Source: an uncultured Lachnospiraceae bacterium
GTDB lineage: Bacteria > Bacillota > Clostridia > Lachnospirales > Lachnospiraceae
DNA length: 21,434 bases
Direction: 5' to 3'
Assembly: GCA_946566415.1 (NCBI GenBank)
Contig: CAMNWW010000009.1
Location: forward strand, 1-21,434
Below the pieces are notes generated by a model that saw only the letters and a program-made list of their open reading frames with translations, was not told the origin of the DNA and searched no databases. Shown one piece after another: positions 14,131 through 21,434 of the stretch (the stretch's first letter is position 1; every line of letters begins with the position of its first letter). Made by a program: the position numbers and the translations under genes.

Positions 14131-14161
14131 ATTGGAAGATTGGAAGAAAGGAGAGCGGGTT

Positions 14162-15667
14162 TTGTCAGAAGAGATTATTTTGAAAGCGGAATCGATCAGT
14201 AAATCCTTTGGCGGGGTGAAAGCTCTGCAGAACGTCAGTTTTGAACTTAAAAGAGGAGAAGTGTTGTCTGTGATCGGCGAGAATGGGGCTGGAAAATCCA
14301 CATTGATGAAAATTATCGCCGGAGCTTTGAAAAACGATAAAGGGGAAATCTACTTTGAGGGAGAAAAATTGTCCTTGAAATCTCCTCTGGATGCAGTGAA
14401 GAAGGGAATCTCTATCGTGTATCAGGAACCGAATATTTTTGCGGATATGTCTGTTCTTGAGAATATTTTCATGGGAAACGAGGTTGTAAGCAGGAATAAA
14501 ACAATCCAATGGACGAAGATGTACGAAGAGGCAGCGACGGCTCTCGAACTTGTCGGACTGTCCGGCGATATCCTGCATCTTACAATGAGCGAGTTATCCA
14601 TCGGGAATCAGCAGTTGGTCCTGATTGCCCGGGGAATTTATAAAAAATGTAAAGTTCTGATCCTGGATGAACCGACATCCATACTCAGCCATAATGAATC
14701 AGAAAAGTTATTTGAGATCATCGCAGACTTAAAGAGCCGCGGAGTCAGCATTATGTATATCAGCCATAGAATACCGGAGATCTTAAGAATTTCGGATCAT
14801 ATTATTATTCTCCGGGACGGGTGCCTTACCGGGGCGGCTGTGCCGAAAGAGGCGACAGAGGAATCTATCATCACGGCTATGTCCGGGAGAAGTATCAATA
14901 TGAGTGTCTATGAGGAAAGAAAGCAGGGCGAAAAAGACATTCTGGAAGTGAAAAACCTTTCATATGACCCGTTGTTCCAGGACATTTCCTTTGGAGTAAG
15001 GCCGGGACAGATATTGGGGATGTATGGACTGGTCGGAGCCGGACGCTCGGAGATTGCGAGAGCAATTTTCGGGGAAACGAACGCACAAAGCGGGCAGGTT
15101 TTATTTGAGGGAGAAGATATTACACATATGGGAATCAATCAAGCCATAGAGAAAAGGATTTTCTATGTTCCTGAGGACCGGGGAGCACAGGGACTTTTCG
15201 ATATCCATCCGGTGCGCGATAACATGAGTGTTTCCTTTTTGGACGGTCTGTCAAATAAATTTGGCATCATCAACAAGAAAAAGGAAAAACAGCTTGTTCA
15301 GGAGAACATAGAAAAATACAGTATTAAGACACCGAACCAGGATATCAGCGTAAACAGCTTAAGCGGCGGAGGACAGCAGAAGGGACTGATCTGCCGATGG
15401 CTTTTGGAAAAACCAAAGGTATTGATTCTGGACGAACCGACCAGAGGAATCGATGTTATGACGAAGGCGGAGATCCATAAGTATGTGATAGAGCTTGCCA
15501 AAGAGGGAGTAGCAGTTATTGTGATCTCGTCCGATCTGCCGGAGGTCATGGAGTTGAGCGACGATATTATTACTTTATACAAAGGCAGAATAACAGCGAG
15601 ATTTGACAGGGAACATGTAACTGAAGAGGACATTCTGAAAAATGCGTTGAATTTGAAAGAAGAATAG
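14162..15667 (+). CDS. CUT2-type ABC transporter ATP-binding protein (two ABC domains)
   Basis: Powers import by hydrolysing ATP on the cytoplasmic side of the two permeases. I choose TTG 14162 (501 residues, usual for RbsA/RhaT-type ATPases): AAAGGAGA lies about 8 nt upstream, and the first domain begins at once (MSEEIILKAESISKSFGG). A further TTG at 14111 falls in the upstream hairpin loop and is rejected. Domain 1: Walker A GENGAGKST (39-47), signature LSIGNQQ (145-151), Walker B LILDEPTS (166-173), His202 switch. Domain 2: degenerate P-loop GLVGAGRSE (289-297), LSGGGQQKG (400-408), LILDEPTRGID (421-431). The degenerate second P-loop is normal for this group. Its stop overlaps the next gene's ribosome site. 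Confidence 0.94.
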   Translation: MSEEIILKAESISKSFGGVKALQNVSFELKRGEVLSVIGENGAGKSTLMKIIAGALKNDKGEIYFEGEKLSLKSPLDAVKKGISIVYQEPNIFADMSVLENIFMGNEVVSRNKTIQWTKMYEEAATALELVGLSGDILHLTMSELSIGNQQLVLIARGIYKKCKVLILDEPTSILSHNESEKLFEIIADLKSRGVSIMYISHRIPEILRISDHIIILRDGCLTGAAVPKEATEESIITAMSGRSINMSVYEERKQGEKDILEVKNLSYDPLFQDISFGVRPGQILGMYGLVGAGRSEIARAIFGETNAQSGQVLFEGEDITHMGINQAIEKRIFYVPEDRGAQGLFDIHPVRDNMSVSFLDGLSNKFGIINKKKEKQLVQENIEKYSIKTPNQDISVNSLSGGGQQKGLICRWLLEKPKVLILDEPTRGIDVMTKAEIHKYVIELAKEGVAVIVISSDLPEVMELSDDIITLYKGRITARFDREHVTEEDILKNALNLKEE

Positions 15668-15678
15668 GAGGAACGGAT

Positions 15679-16989
15679 ATGAGTATAAAGGAAAAAGTGT
15701 ATTCCTGGATTGAAGAAAATCAGGATGAGGTGGTCGGCTTACTTCAGAAGTTGGTTCGTGAGCCAAGCGTGACTCCATATTTTGATGAAGAAGAGCAGTA
15801 TGTCGGAGAAGGAGGGGCGCAGGCAGCTTTAAAAGAGTATCTTGAGAGCATGGGGATGGAGACGGAATACTGTTATCCGGATGCTGAGAAGTTAGCAAAG
15901 TATGAAGGGAAAGCAGGGTATTACGCAGATCATACTTTTGAGGGAAGGCCGGATCTGTTCGGGAAGCTTAAGGGAACAGGGGGCGGCAGATCCATCATGC
16001 TGTCCGGGCATATGGATGTGGTGCAAAGAGGAAGTAAGTGGACGCAGGATCCTTTCGGCGGGACGAAGGTCGGAAATCGGATCTATGGACGCGGTACGGT
16101 AGATATGAAAGGCGGCATCGCGGCGATGACCGCAGCGCTTAAAGCAATAAAGGAGTGCGGATTCCGGTTAAAGGGCGACGCCATGATCGGGACGGTCGTG
16201 GATGAGGAAGCAGGAGGAATGGGAACCTTAGCGTTAGTAGCGGAAGGATACCGTGCGGACGGGTGCCTTATCACGGAACCAACGCATTTGAAGATCGCGC
16301 CGCTTTGCAGAGGGATTCTATGGGGGAAGCTCATTATTGAAGGCAGAGCCGGGCATATTGAGTTAAAGCAAGGCGATTTCCGCACCGGCGGGGCGGTGGA
16401 CGCGATAGAGAAAGCGTCTTTATATCTTGAGCATTTCCGGCGCTTGAATAAAGAGTGGTCTGTGACAAAGGAGCATAAATATTTACCGATTCCGTGCCAG
16501 ATCCATATTGCAGAGTTTCATGCGGGAGAATACCCGACGACGTTTGCAAACCACGCGGAATTGACGTTCGACGCACAGTATCTTCCGGCGGAAAAGGATG
16601 AAAACGGGCTGGGCTCCAAAGTAAAGAAAGAAATCGAAGATTTTGTGAAGACAGTGGCTATGACGGATCCGTGGCTCAAAGACCATGTGCCGGAGATTGA
16701 GTGGCTGATTGACGCGGATTGCGGGGAGACACTGGATGATCAGCCGTTTTTCCAGACGGTAAGAGACAGCGCGCAGGAAGTGAATCCTGAGTCTGAGGTA
16801 GAAGGAATCTGCTGTCATACAGACATGGGGTGGTTCTGCAATGTTGGGATGCCTACTTTGAATATCGGACCGGGCGATCCGCGTCTTGCCCACCAGGCAG
16901 ACGAATTTGTGGAAATAGAAGAACTGGTGACCTGTACGAAGATGATAGCGTCTATCCTGATCGACTGGTGCCAGGCAGAGGAAGCGTAG
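15679..16989 (+). CDS. M20 family metallopeptidase/deacylase (ArgE/DapE-like)
   Basis: A zinc-dependent amide hydrolase of 436 residues, cytoplasmic. Expected metal ligands are all present: His111 in SGHMDVV (with Asp113), bridging Asp142 in GTVDMKGG, Glu176/Glu177 in VDEEAGG (base and ligand), Glu200 in ITEP, and His405 in AHQADEF. The dimerisation lid has GRAGHIE (222-228) in place of the usual S-H. AGGAGG at 15666-15671 overlaps the stop of the ATPase gene, so translation is tightly coupled. Lying between ATPase and permease genes of one transporter, it almost certainly works on the imported substrate, removing an acyl or aminoacyl group. Which amide it cuts cannot be told from sequence. 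Confidence 0.9.
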   Translation: MSIKEKVYSWIEENQDEVVGLLQKLVREPSVTPYFDEEEQYVGEGGAQAALKEYLESMGMETEYCYPDAEKLAKYEGKAGYYADHTFEGRPDLFGKLKGTGGGRSIMLSGHMDVVQRGSKWTQDPFGGTKVGNRIYGRGTVDMKGGIAAMTAALKAIKECGFRLKGDAMIGTVVDEEAGGMGTLALVAEGYRADGCLITEPTHLKIAPLCRGILWGKLIIEGRAGHIELKQGDFRTGGAVDAIEKASLYLEHFRRLNKEWSVTKEHKYLPIPCQIHIAEFHAGEYPTTFANHAELTFDAQYLPAEKDENGLGSKVKKEIEDFVKTVAMTDPWLKDHVPEIEWLIDADCGETLDDQPFFQTVRDSAQEVNPESEVEGICCHTDMGWFCNVGMPTLNIGPGDPRLAHQADEFVEIEELVTCTKMIASILIDWCQAEEA

Positions 16990-17008
16990 GAAATGGAGGG
17001 AACTCTGG

Positions 17009-17968
17009 ATGTTGAAAAAATATGTGCCGAAACCGGGGCGCAGAGAGTATGTGACCTTTTTGCTCCTGGTCGTCGAAATCATTTTGTTTGGAATTCTTGC
17101 ACCCAATTTTCTGACGGTAGATAACTTGATCAGGGTAATCCAGAATAATGCGGAGATCGCAATGGTGAGTATCGGTATGACGATCGTTATGCTGCTGGGA
17201 GGAATCGACTTGTCGGTTGGCTCAGTCATGGGTGTGATCGCGATTGTGATCGGCTATATGCTTCAGGCTGAGGTGAACATCTTCCTGATTATCCTGGCGG
17301 CTATTGTGATTGGCGTGGGTGTGGGATTCCTGAATGGTTTTCTGATTGCGAGATTTGATATCCCGGATATGATCGTTACGATTGCAACAATGAATATCTG
17401 GAAAGCTGTGATTTTTGCCCTCTTAGGAGGAAAATGGCTGACCGGGCTGAACCCGGGCTACGCGGTAATTACCCGCGCTAAAGTACTGGGAATTCCACTG
17501 CTTTTGATCTTAATAATTATAATTTATGCAGGTTTTTATTATTTTTTGATGTACCGGCGGTTTGGGCGTCATATCTACGCGACAGGCTGTAACCCGCAGG
17601 CGGCAAACTTGAGCGGAATCAATGTGAAACGGGTTAAATTGGTATCCTACTGCATCTCCGGAGGAATTGCGGCGATTGCGGCGATGCTGTATATCGCGCG
17701 GATGGGAAGCGTGGAGATGACTATAGGAAGCGATCTGGCAATCGCGTGTATTGCCGCTGTTACGATCGGGGGAACCGGAGCTAAGGGGAACGGAAAAAGA
17801 GGGAGTGTGATCGGGACGCTGGCCGGCGTACTTTTCATTGCCTTTTTGAAAAATGGTATTGTGATCTTAGGGATTCCTTCTTTGCTTGAAAATTGTTTTA
17901 TCGGCCTTTTGATCGTCCTGTCGGTCCTGTTCGATGCTTTGACGGCGGGAAAGGGGGTGGCACAATGA
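17009..17968 (+). CDS. CUT2-type ABC transporter permease 1 (RbsC-like)
   Basis: One of two membrane subunits of the importer. 319 residues with about eight to ten hydrophobic helices. Family signs (BPD_transp_2): N-F-L-T-V-D-N-L near residue 31-38, GGIDLSVGSVMG (about 64-75), N-G-F-L-I-A-R-F-D-I-P-D-M-I-V-T-I-A-T-M-N, and the cytoplasmic coupling loop Y-R-R-F-G-R-H-I-Y-A-T-G-C-N-P-Q-A-A-N-L-S-G-I. GGAGGG lies about 8 nt before the ATG, 19 bp after the M20 stop. Its stop codon overlaps the start of permease 2 (ATGA), so the two subunits are translationally coupled, as expected for a heterodimeric channel. Confidence 0.93.
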   Translation: MLKKYVPKPGRREYVTFLLLVVEIILFGILAPNFLTVDNLIRVIQNNAEIAMVSIGMTIVMLLGGIDLSVGSVMGVIAIVIGYMLQAEVNIFLIILAAIVIGVGVGFLNGFLIARFDIPDMIVTIATMNIWKAVIFALLGGKWLTGLNPGYAVITRAKVLGIPLLLILIIIIYAGFYYFLMYRRFGRHIYATGCNPQAANLSGINVKRVKLVSYCISGGIAAIAAMLYIARMGSVEMTIGSDLAIACIAAVTIGGTGAKGNGKRGSVIGTLAGVLFIAFLKNGIVILGIPSLLENCFIGLLIVLSVLFDALTAGKGVAQ

Positions 17969-18942
17969 AAAAGATTGCTTTTTCTATTGCAAAAAGCAGA
18001 ACAAAATTCCTGCTTTTGCTGTTTGTCGTTGAGATGGTCGTTTTATCATTGATTAGTCCCTATTTTTTCAGTATCAATAATCTGGTACAGGTGACGCAAT
18101 TTGGGGCGGCCCTCACATTACTGTCACTGGGAGAGTCCCTTGTAATGATAGCTGGAAGGGACGGGATCGATATCTCCGTCGGCTCTGCCATGAGTTTATC
18201 TGGCGTGCTTTTCGGTCTGGCTGTAATGAATGGATGCAGTATTTTTACGGCGACGGTTATCACTCTCATTGGAGGAATCCTTCTTGGAACTGTCAATGGA
18301 CTTTTAGTGGCTGCGGCGAAAGTGCCGGCTCTGATCGCCACATTGGGAACACAATATATCTATGGGTCCCTGGCCTTATATTTGACCGGCGGAATTCCGA
18401 TCAGCGGATTTCCCGACAGCTTTAAGGCGCTGTCTCTGGAAAGTACCTTTGGGATTCCGAACCAGATTCTATTCGTGGTAGTTCCTGTTACGTTTGTGGT
18501 GTTCATCTTAGTATATAAGATGAAGTTCGGACGCAGAGTATACCTGTTGGGAACGAATCCGGAGGCGGCAAAATATACAGGGATTCGGGAAAAACAGATT
18601 CGCATGTGTGTCTATATGCTTGCCGGGCTTTTAGCGGCGGTCAGCGCTATTATCAATAATTCCTGGCTTATGACTGCCCGGGCGGACGCTGGGAGCGGAA
18701 TGGAAATGCAGGCGATCACCGTGGCAGTTCTTGGAGGAATCGGGGTAGCAGGCGGCGTAGGACATTTGGGCGGCGTTTTGATAGGGGTTATTATCATTAC
18801 TATGATGAATTCAGGGCTTCAGATCGCAAATGTGAACTCGATATGGCAGTTGGCAACGCTTGGCTTTATTTTGATTATTGCAATAATTTTGAATCACATG
18901 ATGGAACGATTCGTGGCGAATGTTGAGAAGAGCAGGAAGTAA
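17965..18942 (+). CDS. CUT2-type ABC transporter permease 2 (RbsC-like)
   Basis: The second membrane subunit, 325 residues. The start ATG 17965 shares bases with the stop of permease 1 and has AAGGGGGTGG upstream inside that gene; a longer in-frame opening to 17893 is just overlap. Signs: P-Y-F-F-S-I-N-N-L, GRDGIDISVGSAMS (variant of the GG-I-D-L-S-V motif, with Arg-Asp inserted), N-G-L-L-V-A-A-A-K-V-P-A-L-I-A-T-L-G-T, and the coupling loop FGRRVYLLGTNPEAAKYTGI. About nine hydrophobic segments. The two permeases are diverged, as in rhamnose and AI-2 systems with unlike partners. It ends 17 bp before the GATase-like gene. Confidence 0.92.
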   Translation: MKKIAFSIAKSRTKFLLLLFVVEMVVLSLISPYFFSINNLVQVTQFGAALTLLSLGESLVMIAGRDGIDISVGSAMSLSGVLFGLAVMNGCSIFTATVITLIGGILLGTVNGLLVAAAKVPALIATLGTQYIYGSLALYLTGGIPISGFPDSFKALSLESTFGIPNQILFVVVPVTFVVFILVYKMKFGRRVYLLGTNPEAAKYTGIREKQIRMCVYMLAGLLAAVSAIINNSWLMTARADAGSGMEMQAITVAVLGGIGVAGGVGHLGGVLIGVIIITMMNSGLQIANVNSIWQLATLGFILIIAIILNHMMERFVANVEKSRK

Positions 18943-18959
18943 AGAAAAGGAGACAAAAA

Positions 18960-19709
18960 ATGAGTAAGAAAGTTTTGTTGGCGGGAGAATCGTGGATGAG
19001 TTATACCACACATGTAAAAGGATTTGACAGTTTTTATACTTCTGTGTATGAGACAGGGGAAAAGTGGCTGGTTGCCGCGCTGGAAAAACATGGGTATAAG
19101 GTGACGTTTCTCCCCAATCATCTGGCGCCGGAGCAATTTCCTTTTACAATGGAGGAACTGGAAGAATATGACGCACTCATTCTATCAGATATCGGAGCAA
19201 ATACACTTTTGCTCCCGCCCCCGACTTTTGCGGGAAGTGTAAAAATGCCGAACCGGGCGAATCTGATCCGGGATTATGTCCTGCGCGGGGGAGGCCTTTT
19301 GATGATCGGCGGATACTTAACCTTCTCCGGCGTAGACGCGAAAGGAAAGTGGCATGATACGGCTGTGCAGGAAGTTCTTCCTGTGGAGGTGCTTACCGTG
19401 GACGACCGGATGGAGCACTGTGAAGGAGTAAAGCCGGCGACGGTGAAAGAGCACGAAGCGCTGAAAGAGGTGTCCGGCGAGTGGCCGGAAGTCCTGGGCT
19501 ACAATAGAACGATCGCAAAACCCGAGGCGGAGGTGGCGGCGACAGTAGAAGGAGATCCCTTTATCGCTTTTGGAAAATACGGAAAAGGAAAAAGCGCCGT
19601 ATTTACCACGGACTGCGCGCCTCACTGGGCGCCGCCACAGTTTTGCGAGTGGGAGTACTACGATAAGATATGGAAGGGAATCGTAGGATGGCTTACATCA
19701 GAAAAGTAA
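18960..19709 (+). CDS. GATase1-like protein without visible nucleophile (PF07090-type)
   Basis: A soluble 249-residue protein with an alpha/beta fold of the class I glutamine amidotransferase/ThuA superfamily: first strand KVLLAGESW with a polar helix after it, LEEYDALILSDIGANT (67-82), RDYVLRGGGLLMIGGYLTFSG (104-124), and C-terminal GKGKSAVFTTDCAPHWAPP. At the place of the nucleophile elbow (normally G-x-C-x-G) it has I-G-G-Y-L (116-120), with no Cys or Ser, so it is unlikely to be a true amidotransferase. AAGGAGA is 7 nt before the ATG, 17 bp after permease 2. Conserved aromatic and His222 near the end hint at a binding or isomerase/lyase role on the imported molecule. Function unknown; the family name is fairly secure. 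Confidence 0.8.
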   Translation: MSKKVLLAGESWMSYTTHVKGFDSFYTSVYETGEKWLVAALEKHGYKVTFLPNHLAPEQFPFTMEELEEYDALILSDIGANTLLLPPPTFAGSVKMPNRANLIRDYVLRGGGLLMIGGYLTFSGVDAKGKWHDTAVQEVLPVEVLTVDDRMEHCEGVKPATVKEHEALKEVSGEWPEVLGYNRTIAKPEAEVAATVEGDPFIAFGKYGKGKSAVFTTDCAPHWAPPQFCEWEYYDKIWKGIVGWLTSEK

Positions 19710-19736
19710 GGTAAAATAGCGGGCAAAGAAGATAGG

Positions 19737-19771
19737 CGTCTGCGGTCTGAGTTGATGACCGCAGACGTTTT
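19737..19771 (+). terminator. Terminator-like hairpin between GATase-like and second M20 genes
   Basis: A perfect 11-bp GC-rich stem (CGTCTGCGGTC 19737-19747, GACCGCAGACG 19757-19767) with a 9-nt loop followed by TTTT. The short T-run suggests partial termination, lowering expression of the last enzyme, rather than the end of the operon. Confidence 0.65.
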
Positions 19772-19800
19772 GGAATGTAGTACGAATGTAGGAGAAGAAT

Positions 19801-20928
19801 ATGAAATATGACGCGGAGAGTTTTTTAAAAGAAGTGCTTTGTATTCCGAGCGTAAACGGAGTGGACGGCGAGCGGAACCTGGCGGTGTTTCTACGTAATT
19901 TTCTGCAGGAATGCGGCGTGCAGGTTATTTTACAGGAAATAGACCAAAAGCATGCAAACATAATTGCGGTTCTGGAAGGAGAAAGTAAGGAAACGGTGGT
20001 TTGGAACGGACATTTGGACACGGTTCCTTATGGGAATCTAGTGCAGTGGGATACGGATCCGGCAGTGCCGGTAAAAAGGAACGGGTGCTATTATGCCAGA
20101 GGCGCCAGCGATATGAAGAGTGGGACGGCGGCTATGGTATGGACTTTGGCATATATGAAAGAGAAGGGAAGGACACCGAAACAGACAATCTATTTCTGCG
20201 GAACTTGTGATGAAGAAAAGGACGGCCTTGGGGCGAAACACCTTTTAGAGAGAGGAACGCTGGGAAAACCGTCTCTTCTTCTTATCGGGGAACCGACGGG
20301 CCTGCGCCCGGGAGTAGCGCAGAAGGGGTGCGTTTGGCTGAAACTAAAGGTCTGTGGGAAGACAAGCCATGGGGCTTATCCGGAGGAAGGCGTGAACGCT
20401 GTTGAATACGGAGTGCGGATTTTCCAGAGGCTGAAAGAAAGGCTGGAAAGGGAAGAACATGAAATATTGGGGATGCCAACGATTCAGATATCGATGGTTA
20501 AGGGCGGTATTGTGCCGAATATGACACCGGATGAGGCTGAATTTCTATTGGATGTCCGTCTGATTCCGGGAATTACTACGGGACAGCTCTTGGTTTGGCT
20601 TCAGGAACTTATTACGGAATACAAAGAAAGAACGAAAGGAGAGCTATCGGTAGAGTTCCATGTTCAAAACGATAGAATGGCGATCGAGATACCAAAGGAG
20701 AATGTATGGGTCCGGAAGCTGGACTGGGAGCTGCGTGTAAAAAGGCTTCCAGACGATCATATAGGAATCAATTATTTTACGGACGCTTCGATTTTGGTGA
20801 AAGGGATGCCGGAAGTTCCGGTGTTATTATTCGGACCAGGGGAGCCTCAGACGGCGCACAAACCAAACGAGTATGTAGAAATACAAAAATACTTAGAATA
20901 TATCGATGTCTTGAAAAAACTATTTTAA
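19801..20928 (+). CDS. M20 family peptidase/deacylase (DapE/ArgE-like)
   Basis: A second zinc amide hydrolase, 375 residues, of a different subgroup from the one at 15679. Ligands: His71 and Asp73 in NGHLDTVP, Asp104 in GASDMKSG, Glu138/Glu139 in CDEEKD, Glu164 in GEPTG, His353 in AHKPNEY. The lid domain keeps the classic TSHGAYPEEGVNA (188-200), where His190 completes the active site of the partner subunit in a dimer. Closest in pattern to succinyl-diaminopimelate desuccinylase and acetylornithine deacetylase types. AGGAGA lies 5-6 nt before the ATG. It is separated from the GATase-like gene by a hairpin, but no promoter is evident, so it is probably read from the operon promoter. Substrate unknown. 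Confidence 0.9.
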   Translation: MKYDAESFLKEVLCIPSVNGVDGERNLAVFLRNFLQECGVQVILQEIDQKHANIIAVLEGESKETVVWNGHLDTVPYGNLVQWDTDPAVPVKRNGCYYARGASDMKSGTAAMVWTLAYMKEKGRTPKQTIYFCGTCDEEKDGLGAKHLLERGTLGKPSLLLIGEPTGLRPGVAQKGCVWLKLKVCGKTSHGAYPEEGVNAVEYGVRIFQRLKERLEREEHEILGMPTIQISMVKGGIVPNMTPDEAEFLLDVRLIPGITTGQLLVWLQELITEYKERTKGELSVEFHVQNDRMAIEIPKENVWVRKLDWELRVKRLPDDHIGINYFTDASILVKGMPEVPVLLFGPGEPQTAHKPNEYVEIQKYLEYIDVLKKLF

Positions 20929-20965
20929 CTTAAGCATACCCAAGCTGGCTAAAAACGCGTATCCG

Positions 20966-20974
20966 TGGTATAAT
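20966..20974 (+). promoter_or_regulatory. Extended -10 promoter of the LacI-family gene
   Basis: TGGTATAAT (20966-20974): a perfect TATAAT with the TGn extension and only a poor -35 17 nt upstream (TGGCTA). It leaves a leader of about 85 nt before the TTG start. No copy of the O1/O2 operator is visible here. Confidence 0.6.
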
Positions 20975-21067
20975 TCATTGGGGCGCGGGGTATCTTACGA
21001 ACCTGGTACTCCGTCTATGAGCTTGAGTTTGGAATATGTCAAAAAACAATGAAGCGAGGTTTCAAAG

Positions 21068-21434
21068 TTGAGAACGACAATTAAGGATATTGCCAACTAT
21101 ACAGGTTTCTCGGTTACCACCATATCCCTGGTGTTAAATCACAAGGCAAAAAAGATTCCGAAAAGCACGCAGGATGCAATCATGGAGGCAGTGGAGAAGT
21201 TGGACTACCATCCTAATCAGTTGGCAGTAGGCTTGGTGAAAAAAAGGACACAGACGATAGGTCTTATCATATCGGATGTAAGTAATGTGTTCTTTTCCGC
21301 TCTCGCAAAAGGGGTGGAGGATGCATGCCGCAGAAAAGGATGGAATCTGATCCTTTGTAATACGAATGATAAGCATGAACGAGATCTGGCCTATATCCAG
21401 GTCCTGGTGGATAAAGGGGTGGATGGGATTCTTT
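21068..21434 (+). CDS. LacI-family transcriptional regulator (N-terminal part, cut by window edge)
   Basis: Open from TTG 21068 to the window end (122 codons of an expected ~335). GCGAGG lies 7 nt upstream and no ATG is available before the DNA-binding motif. The first residues, RTTIKDIANYTGFSVTTISL, form the LacI helix-turn-helix, with recognition helix S-V-T-T-I-S-L-V-L-N (15-24) and hinge H-P-N-Q-L-A-V-G-L. Then the sugar-binding-type domain begins (TQTIGLIISDVSNVFFSALAKGVEDA). It follows the operon it probably controls: the paired dyads at 12751 and 12926 have the CG-centred symmetry such proteins bind. The effector would be the imported compound or its hydrolysis product. Confidence 0.9.
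   Translation, partial: MRTTIKDIANYTGFSVTTISLVLNHKAKKIPKSTQDAIMEAVEKLDYHPNQLAVGLVKKRTQTIGLIISDVSNVFFSALAKGVEDACRRKGWNLILCNTNDKHERDLAYIQVLVDKGVDGIL

Noticed and set aside
14111..14161. TTG start giving a 518-residue ATPase
   Set aside because: The extra 17 codons lie in the intercistronic hairpin and have no ribosome site; TTG 14162 has AAAGGAGA upstream.

Overview
The window looks like a chromosomal segment of a low-to-medium-GC Gram-positive anaerobe of the Clostridia, most likely Lachnospiraceae. The grounds are strong AGGAGG ribosome sites, frequent TTG/GTG starts, consensus sigma-A promoters, tRNA genes without an encoded CCA, lipoprotein signals typical of Bacillota, and the gene families present. 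No species is assigned.

Left part (1-9.1 kb): the start of a leftward MATE transporter; a tRNA-Pro(GGG) with its own promoter and terminator; an AEC-family transporter; a leftward asnB-type asparagine synthetase with a long structured leader; a divergent Sfp-type phosphopantetheinyl transferase; a secreted acidic lipoprotein of the Cthe_2159 carbohydrate-binding type; a membrane-anchored C39-like peptidase; and a second, complete MATE transporter with its own promoter. These look like independent housekeeping and accessory genes.

Middle part (9.1-12.75 kb): a small leftward ORF, about 560 bp of gene-poor DNA rich in hairpins, then an intact ISAs1-family insertion sequence (10019-11268) with 16-bp terminal inverted repeats and a 9-bp target duplication. 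It lies directly upstream of a response regulator-GGDEF gene. After that come a ~210-nt multi-hairpin element, a tRNA-Gly(TCC) with a perfect consensus promoter, and two terminator-type hairpins. Three intergenic places (about 3390, 9530 and 12480) share a hairpin followed by TAAYTCGCA, which suggests a dispersed modular repeat family.

Right part (12.75-21.4 kb): one catabolic-looking operon running rightward. It encodes a lipoprotein binding protein, a two-domain CUT2-type ATPase (TTG start), an M20 metallopeptidase/deacylase embedded between ATPase and permeases, two RbsC-type permeases with overlapping start and stop codons, a GATase1-like protein without a visible nucleophile cysteine, and a second M20 enzyme. 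A LacI-family regulator (TTG start) runs off the right edge. Two near-identical 22-bp dyad operators, one far upstream and one just after the predicted transcription start, suggest looping repression by that regulator. There is no sugar kinase or isomerase, and two amide-hydrolase-family genes are present. I therefore infer that the transporter imports an amide-linked (N-acyl or aminoacyl) compound rather than a plain sugar. This is the best candidate for an undescribed system in the window.
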